Shown here in pieces: positions 59,682 through 64,000 of a DNA stretch of 64,000 bases; position 1 is the stretch's first letter; every line of letters begins with the position of its first letter. Origin of the DNA: Lachnospiraceae bacterium (lineage in GTDB: Bacteria > Bacillota > Clostridia > Lachnospirales > Lachnospiraceae); NCBI GenBank assembly GCA_021203205.1, contig JAJQBQ010000044.1, positions 37,013 to 101,012 on the forward strand, read 5' to 3'. The notes beneath the pieces were generated by a model. It had not been told where the DNA came from. It searched no databases and saw only the letters and a program-made list of their open reading frames with translations. A program made the translations under genes and the position numbers.

Positions 59682-60086
59682 ATGTTAAGAAAAACGATTA
59701 CGTACAAAGATTACAATGGCGCTGAGAGAACAGAGGATTTCTATTTCAATCTTTCTCAGGCAGAAACCATGGAAATGGAGATGAGCCAGGCTGGCGGTCT
59801 TACCGAGATGATTCAGAAGATTGTGAATGCGAAGGACATCCCGGCGATTATCAAGGTGTTTAAAGATCTTCTGCTTAAAGCATACGGCGAGAAGAGTCCG
59901 GATGGAAAACGTTTCATCAAGTCGGAAGAGATTTCAACCGCATTTTCTCAGACAGAAGCATACTCACAGCTTTTTATGGAGCTGGCAACAGACCCGGATG
60001 CCGCATCCGCTTTTGTTAACGGAATTATTCCTCAGGCACCGGCTGCGAAGGTAGTAAATGCCGATTTTACAGCTACGGCCAATTAG
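59682..60086 (+). CDS. Tail assembly chaperone (gpG-like)
   Basis: A 134-aa protein with RTEDFYFNLSQAETMEMEM near the N-terminus, typical of tail assembly chaperones of Firmicutes siphophages. It helps the tape measure and tube assemble. AAAGGAG lies ahead. I see no obvious slippery heptamer at its end. Confidence 0.78.
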   Translation: MLRKTITYKDYNGAERTEDFYFNLSQAETMEMEMSQAGGLTEMIQKIVNAKDIPAIIKVFKDLLLKAYGEKSPDGKRFIKSEEISTAFSQTEAYSQLFMELATDPDAASAFVNGIIPQAPAAKVVNADFTATAN

Positions 60087-60113
60087 AAAAGAATGATCTA
60101 GGGAGGTGAGAAA

Positions 60114-60659
60114 ATGCTTCGGATTACAATTGCTCCGCCGGAACAGTGGGACGAGTTACACAACGAATTTGTTTACATGAAACCGCAGACATTACAGTTG
60201 GAGCATTCTCTCGTCTCCCTTTCAAAATGGGAGTCGAAATGGTGTAAACCTTTCTTAAGCAGAGAGGTAAAAACCTGGGACGAGACTCTTGACTATATCA
60301 AATGCATGACTCTGACACAGAATGTCGACCCGATCATCTACAATTATTTGACCAATGCAAATGTAAACGAAATTAACAAGTACATTGATGCGCCAATGAC
60401 CGCGACAAAAATTCCCGAAAAGAAAAACGGTCGTCGAGGCGCAAGAGAGCAGGTTACGGCAGAACTTATCTATTATTGGATGGTTACTTTTAACATCCCG
60501 TTTGAATGTCAGAAATGGCATTTAAACAGGCTTTTGACTTTGGTAAAAGTATGCGAGTACAAGAATAGACCGGCAAAGAAGATGAGCGGAAGAGAACTTG
60601 CGTCCCGCAATAGTGCATTGAATAAACAAAGAAGAGCAAAGTTGAATTCAAGGGGATAG
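60114..60659 (+). CDS. Second tail assembly chaperone-like protein
   Basis: A 181-aa protein with KWESKWCKPFLSREVKTWDE and a basic C-terminus. It takes the place of the gpGT extension but has its own GGGAGGTG and ATG, so it is made separately and not by frameshift. Confidence 0.65.
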   Translation: MLRITIAPPEQWDELHNEFVYMKPQTLQLEHSLVSLSKWESKWCKPFLSREVKTWDETLDYIKCMTLTQNVDPIIYNYLTNANVNEINKYIDAPMTATKIPEKKNGRRGAREQVTAELIYYWMVTFNIPFECQKWHLNRLLTLVKVCEYKNRPAKKMSGRELASRNSALNKQRRAKLNSRG

Positions 60660-60661
60660 CA

Positions 60662-61027
60662 ATGAAAAAGACAGGAAAAATTGAGACTGCGTTGAAAAAC
60701 AGCCCCATCAATTATTTCTCGGATTTATTTGTAATCACGATGGTAATTGCATGGATTGTTGTTCTGGTTGTAATGATCGGTTTCGCAGTATATTCCACAA
60801 TTGTTCTTGACGATACATCAATGTGGTCTGAGATAGCCAATCTTGTGGCAGTCCCTTTAACCGCTGGGGGTGCTATCTGGATGGTAAAAAACAGCGTGCA
60901 ACATGCAATCGCAAACAATCGTGGTGAGCGAGCGCATCAGGATTTTCCGAGAGTTAATGCGGATGGGGAAGATGATGGCTTTGAAACATTGATGGAACAG
61001 GCATCAGAAAGCGAGGCAGAAGGATGA
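60662..61027 (+). CDS. Membrane protein, lysis-associated (putative)
   Basis: A 121-aa protein with two transmembrane helices (about residues 23-46 and 58-80) and an acidic tail. It overlaps the holin-like gene by 4 nt and may be a holin partner or antiholin. Confidence 0.55.
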   Translation: MKKTGKIETALKNSPINYFSDLFVITMVIAWIVVLVVMIGFAVYSTIVLDDTSMWSEIANLVAVPLTAGGAIWMVKNSVQHAIANNRGERAHQDFPRVNADGEDDGFETLMEQASESEAEG

Positions 61028-61266
61028 AGTCATTTTTAACAAGACTCACAAGCAGAAAATTTATTGCATCCATGCTCGGCGTGATACTGGGGATAGCAGT
61101 TACTTTTGGTGTTGATGGTAGCACTGTAACAAATGTTATGGGCATTATTACTTCGGCGGCAAGTATCGTTTCCTATATTATCACCGAGGGAAAAGTGGAT
61201 GCTGCTTCGGTTGGTAACATTATCGACTACATCGAAGTTGCAGAGGAAGAAAGCGAGGCGGAGTGA
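61024..61266 (+). CDS. Putative holin
   Basis: An 80-aa protein with a basic N-terminus, two hydrophobic helices (about residues 12-32 and 36-54) and an acidic tail. It lies directly before the endolysin, so the context supports a holin. Confidence 0.65.
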   Translation: MKSFLTRLTSRKFIASMLGVILGIAVTFGVDGSTVTNVMGIITSAASIVSYIITEGKVDAASVGNIIDYIEVAEEESEAE

Positions 61267-61267
61267 T

Positions 61268-62068
61268 ATGGCGAAAACAAATAGCGGACTGGTAACTTAT
61301 GCAAAAGCTCAGGTAGGACTTCCTTATTGGTATGGAACTTATGGCCAGACAGCAAGTGCAAGTCTTTACAAGGACAAGAAAAAACAGTACCCATCCTACT
61401 ATACGGCATCTGATTTCGCAAAGCAGTATGGTAAGCGAGTTCATGACTGTGTCGGTTTAATAAAAGGATATTTATGGTCTTCCAGTACAACAGCGACCCC
61501 GAGCTATAACAAGACTCAGGATAAGAGCGCATCCGGAATGTATGCGGCATCTTCTGAAAAAGGAAAGATCAACACATTCCCGAAACATGCGGGCCAGCTT
61601 GTATATAAGGGTACTACAGAGGCAAAGATTCATCATGTCGGTGTATACGATGGAAACGGTTATGTCTATGAGGCAAAAGGTCATGCGTATGGTGTCGTAA
61701 TGACAAAGTTTGTAACAAGTGAGTGGGACTTCTGGAGTCAGTGCCCGTATTGTACGGATGATACAACTACCTCTACGTCTGACGCGAAAGAAGTCACGGC
61801 GTCTACGATAAAGGCTGCTGATTCGGCGCAGAGTTTTGACAAGACTCTTGCAGGGACATACACGATTTCGAATTGCACATGGGCGAATGCGAGAACAGGT
61901 GCAGGTACCAGTAAGAAATCCTTGGTTCAGATTCCTGCTGGAACAAAAGTGAAGAATTATGGATATTTCACCAAGGTCGGAACAACAAACTGGCTCTATG
62001 TTGCATTTACCTATAAGAATGTGAATTACGAAGCATTCGTATCAAACACACTTCTTAAGAAATCATAA
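61268..62068 (+). CDS. Endolysin: NlpC/P60-type peptidase with SH3 domain
   Basis: A 266-aa protein. The N-terminal domain has the Cys nucleophile in HDCVGLIKGYLW (about residues 59-70) and the His motif KIHHVGVYDG (about 121-130). A Ser/Thr-rich linker (about 165-190) leads to a C-terminal bacterial SH3 domain for wall binding. It cuts peptidoglycan peptides at lysis. The ATG at 61,268 is 2 nt after the holin stop. Confidence 0.85.
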   Translation: MAKTNSGLVTYAKAQVGLPYWYGTYGQTASASLYKDKKKQYPSYYTASDFAKQYGKRVHDCVGLIKGYLWSSSTTATPSYNKTQDKSASGMYAASSEKGKINTFPKHAGQLVYKGTTEAKIHHVGVYDGNGYVYEAKGHAYGVVMTKFVTSEWDFWSQCPYCTDDTTTSTSDAKEVTASTIKAADSAQSFDKTLAGTYTISNCTWANARTGAGTSKKSLVQIPAGTKVKNYGYFTKVGTTNWLYVAFTYKNVNYEAFVSNTLLKKS

Positions 62069-62078
62069 GGAGTAAATC

Positions 62079-62456
62079 ATGATCAGTTTCAAACAAACGG
62101 GCGACTTTTCTAAGGCGACAAGATATTTCGAAAAGTTAAAAGAAGTTGTACATCTTGGCGAGTTGGACAAGTATGGGCGAAGAGGTGTTGAAGCTCTCCA
62201 AGCCGCAACGCCCGTTGATACTGGTCTGACTGCAAACTCGTGGTATTACGAGATTACTAATAAGAACGGAACCGCTACAATTTCTTTTTTTAATTCAAAC
62301 GTCCAAAACGGTGTTCCGATTGCCATTATTTTGCAATATGGGCACGCAACAAGAAACGGAGGCTGGGTTCAGGGTCGAGATTACATCAATCCTGCAATCC
62401 AGCCTATTTTTGACGAGATTGCCGAATCTGCCTGGAAGGAGGTTAAGAGCTTATGA
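62079..62456 (+). CDS. HK97 gp10-like head/tail component
   Basis: A 125-aa protein with EALQAATPVDTGLTANSWYY and QYGHATRNGGWVQGRDYINP, both hallmarks of the HK97 gp10/minor capsid family. It is normally encoded between head closure and tail tube; here it sits between the endolysin and tape measure. Confidence 0.85.
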   Translation: MISFKQTGDFSKATRYFEKLKEVVHLGELDKYGRRGVEALQAATPVDTGLTANSWYYEITNKNGTATISFFNSNVQNGVPIAIILQYGHATRNGGWVQGRDYINPAIQPIFDEIAESAWKEVKSL

Positions 62457-64000
62457 GCACTACAGTTGACAGCAGAGTTGTTGAGATGCAATTCGATAAC
62501 AGTAAGTTTGAGTCGAATGTCAAGACAAGTCTGAGCACTTTGGACAAGCTGAAATCAGCTCTGAATTTTTCTGGCGTTTCAGACAGCTTTAGTAATATTA
62601 CAACTTCCGCCGGGAAGGTAGATATGTCTCCCTTAAGCGGGGCAATCGAGACTGTTCATCAGAAATTTTCCGCAATGGAAGTCGTGGCTGTGACTGCATT
62701 GGTTAACATCACAAATCAGGCAATTTCGGCAGGTGAGCAGCTGGTCAAGTCATTGTCGGTAGACAATATTGCTTCGGGTTGGGAGAAATTCTCAGAGAAG
62801 ACACAGTCGGTAGCAACGCTTGTTTCGCAGGGGTACGACCTTGAAACGGTAACTGAGCAGCTGGAAAGACTGAACTGGTATACTGATGAAACCAGTTACA
62901 ATTTCACTGACATGGTTTCCAACATTGCGAAGTTCACAGCATCTGGTCAGGACCTTGAAACTTCTGTGACAGCAATGGAGGGTATCGCGAACTGGGCGGC
63001 TTTGTCAGGTCAGAATGCGACGACAGCCAGTCGAGCCATGTATCAGCTGTCTCAGGCAATGAGTGCTGGCTACATGAGATTGGAGGATTACAAATCAATT
63101 CAAAATGCCTCCATGGATACCGAGGAATTCAGACAGAAATGCATTGATGCAGCGGTCGCATTAGGCACTTTGCAGGATAATGCAGATGGTACATATACGT
63201 CTATTGTTGATGGGGCATCTTCAACCACATTTACTTTATCTTCCTTTACAACTGGTCTGACGGATGGCATGTGGATGACTTCCGATGTCATGATGGAAGT
63301 TTTCAATGAGTATTCCAGTGCTGTCGATCAGATTTATGAGTATGCCGAAGAAAAAGGAATTACAGCTTCGGAAGCTATTGAAGAACTTGGCGACAGTGTT
63401 GATGAGTTTGGATTAAAGGCTTTTAAGGCAGCTCAGGAAGCGAGAAGCTGGGCAGATGTTATCGACTCGGTAAAGGATGCTGTTTCCACCGGGTGGATGA
63501 ACACCTTCGAGTATATTTTCGGTAATGAGGAAGAAGCGATCGAGCTTTGGACAGATTTGGCAAATGCGATGTATGATGTGTTTGCCGAAGGTGGTAATGC
63601 TCGAAACGAGATGCTTGCCGAGTGGAAAGAACTTGGCGGAAGAGACGTTCTGGTCGATGCATTCTGGACTGCATGGGACAATATCGGCGAAGTGCTCGGA
63701 ACAGTCAAAGAAGCGTTTCGTGATATTTTTCCAAGCACGACAGCGGATCAGCTTTATTCTTTCACTGAGGGATTGAAGACATTTGCCGAAAATCTCAAGA
63801 TGAGCGATGAGAACCTGGAGAATCTCAGCAAGACATTCAAAGGTGTTTTCTCTGTTTTAGACATTGTGAAGCAGGCTTTAAGCGCTGTTTTCAATGGTGT
63901 CAAGACTTTGTTCGGCGGTGTGGGTTCTCTCGCCAGCAGCATTCTTGGAGTGACAGGCTCCATCGGTGACTGGCTGGTTGCGTTGGATGAGTCAGTTGAG
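62453..64000 (+). CDS. Tape measure protein (3' partial)
   Basis: It is open to the window end, giving 516 residues so far. It starts at an ATG overlapping the gp10-like stop (ATGA); GGAGG lies upstream. The N-terminus has coiled-coil segments, then YKSIQNASMDTEEFRQKCID and SFTTGLTDGMW, motifs of tape measure proteins of Clostridia siphophages. It sets tail length and helps DNA entry. Confidence 0.9.
   Translation, partial: MSTTVDSRVVEMQFDNSKFESNVKTSLSTLDKLKSALNFSGVSDSFSNITTSAGKVDMSPLSGAIETVHQKFSAMEVVAVTALVNITNQAISAGEQLVKSLSVDNIASGWEKFSEKTQSVATLVSQGYDLETVTEQLERLNWYTDETSYNFTDMVSNIAKFTASGQDLETSVTAMEGIANWAALSGQNATTASRAMYQLSQAMSAGYMRLEDYKSIQNASMDTEEFRQKCIDAAVALGTLQDNADGTYTSIVDGASSTTFTLSSFTTGLTDGMWMTSDVMMEVFNEYSSAVDQIYEYAEEKGITASEAIEELGDSVDEFGLKAFKAAQEARSWADVIDSVKDAVSTGWMNTFEYIFGNEEEAIELWTDLANAMYDVFAEGGNARNEMLAEWKELGGRDVLVDAFWTAWDNIGEVLGTVKEAFRDIFPSTTADQLYSFTEGLKTFAENLKMSDENLENLSKTFKGVFSVLDIVKQALSAVFNGVKTLFGGVGSLASSILGVTGSIGDWLVALDESVE

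Noticed and set aside
59682-60659. Programmed -1 frameshift joining the two tail chaperone genes
   Set aside because: The second gene has its own strong ribosome site and ATG after a 27-bp gap, and I see no slippery heptamer at the junction.

Overview
The window joins a bacterial chromosome (about 1-15,800, GC-rich coding) to a temperate tailed phage of more than 48 kb (about 15,830 to beyond 64,000, lower GC) that runs off the right edge. AGGAGG-type ribosome sites, ECF sigma/DUF4367 pairs, a SipW-type signal peptidase and a phage gene repertoire typical of gut Clostridia point to a Lachnospiraceae-like Firmicute. No rRNA or canonical tRNA is present, so the genus is not determined.

Host part (1-15,800). 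Copies of one module are laid out in series: ECF sigma factor, DUF4367 membrane anti-sigma-like protein, and FtsX/MacB-like permease (1,247-4,277 and 6,317-9,517). A third, eroded copy keeps only an anti-sigma scrap and a permease (9,600-13,109) and is followed by the one ABC ATPase and a short membrane partner (13,130-14,418). Two related surface proteins accompany them; one is fused to a SipW-type signal peptidase. An AAA/DUF4143 ATPase behind five tandem 33-bp repeats splits the modules, and a HipA-like kinase lies at the phage junction.

Phage left arm (16,010-46,264). A zinc-ribbon tyrosine integrase on the minus strand faces a long plus-strand run of small genes. From 17.4 to 24.6 kb many of these are single-gene units, each with a terminator hairpin and one of 14 copies of a promoter-like element in which CGC lies exactly 18 nt upstream of a TATAAT-like hexamer. 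Two such elements drive tRNA-like RNAs that start at the predicted transcription start. The replication block has a 1,345-aa fusion of SF3 helicase, probable primase, 3'-5' exonuclease and family B polymerase, then a probable SSB and an SF2 helicase. Accessory genes follow (HAD, MazG-like, HTH). A ribbon-helix-helix gene abuts an array of six TTGGATGTACA iterons, next to a self-contained structured RNA gene with its own promoter and terminator. Two nucleases precede a 988-aa protein with a DFDGD motif like that of cellular RNA polymerase.

Phage right arm (46,265-64,000). A probable packaging site with strong hairpins and a 24-bp inverted repeat leads to TerS, HNH, a connector, TerL, portal, a protease-capsid fusion, neck proteins, two tail-tube paralogues, tail chaperones, holin, NlpC/P60-type endolysin, a displaced gp10-like protein and the start of the tape measure. 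Six proteins here carry the same N-terminal tag (YHHGILGxKWG); two of them add a membrane segment and an ADP-ribosyltransferase-like domain.

The most unusual signals are: (1) a DNA motif, (T/G)ATATTT, repeated more than a hundred times in one orientation across the left arm, in all reading frames and also across the minus-strand integrase; (2) the fixed-geometry promoter family beside a phage RNA-polymerase-like gene; (3) the tagged protein family; (4) the iteron/RHH/ncRNA locus. Counts and pairings were made by eye.
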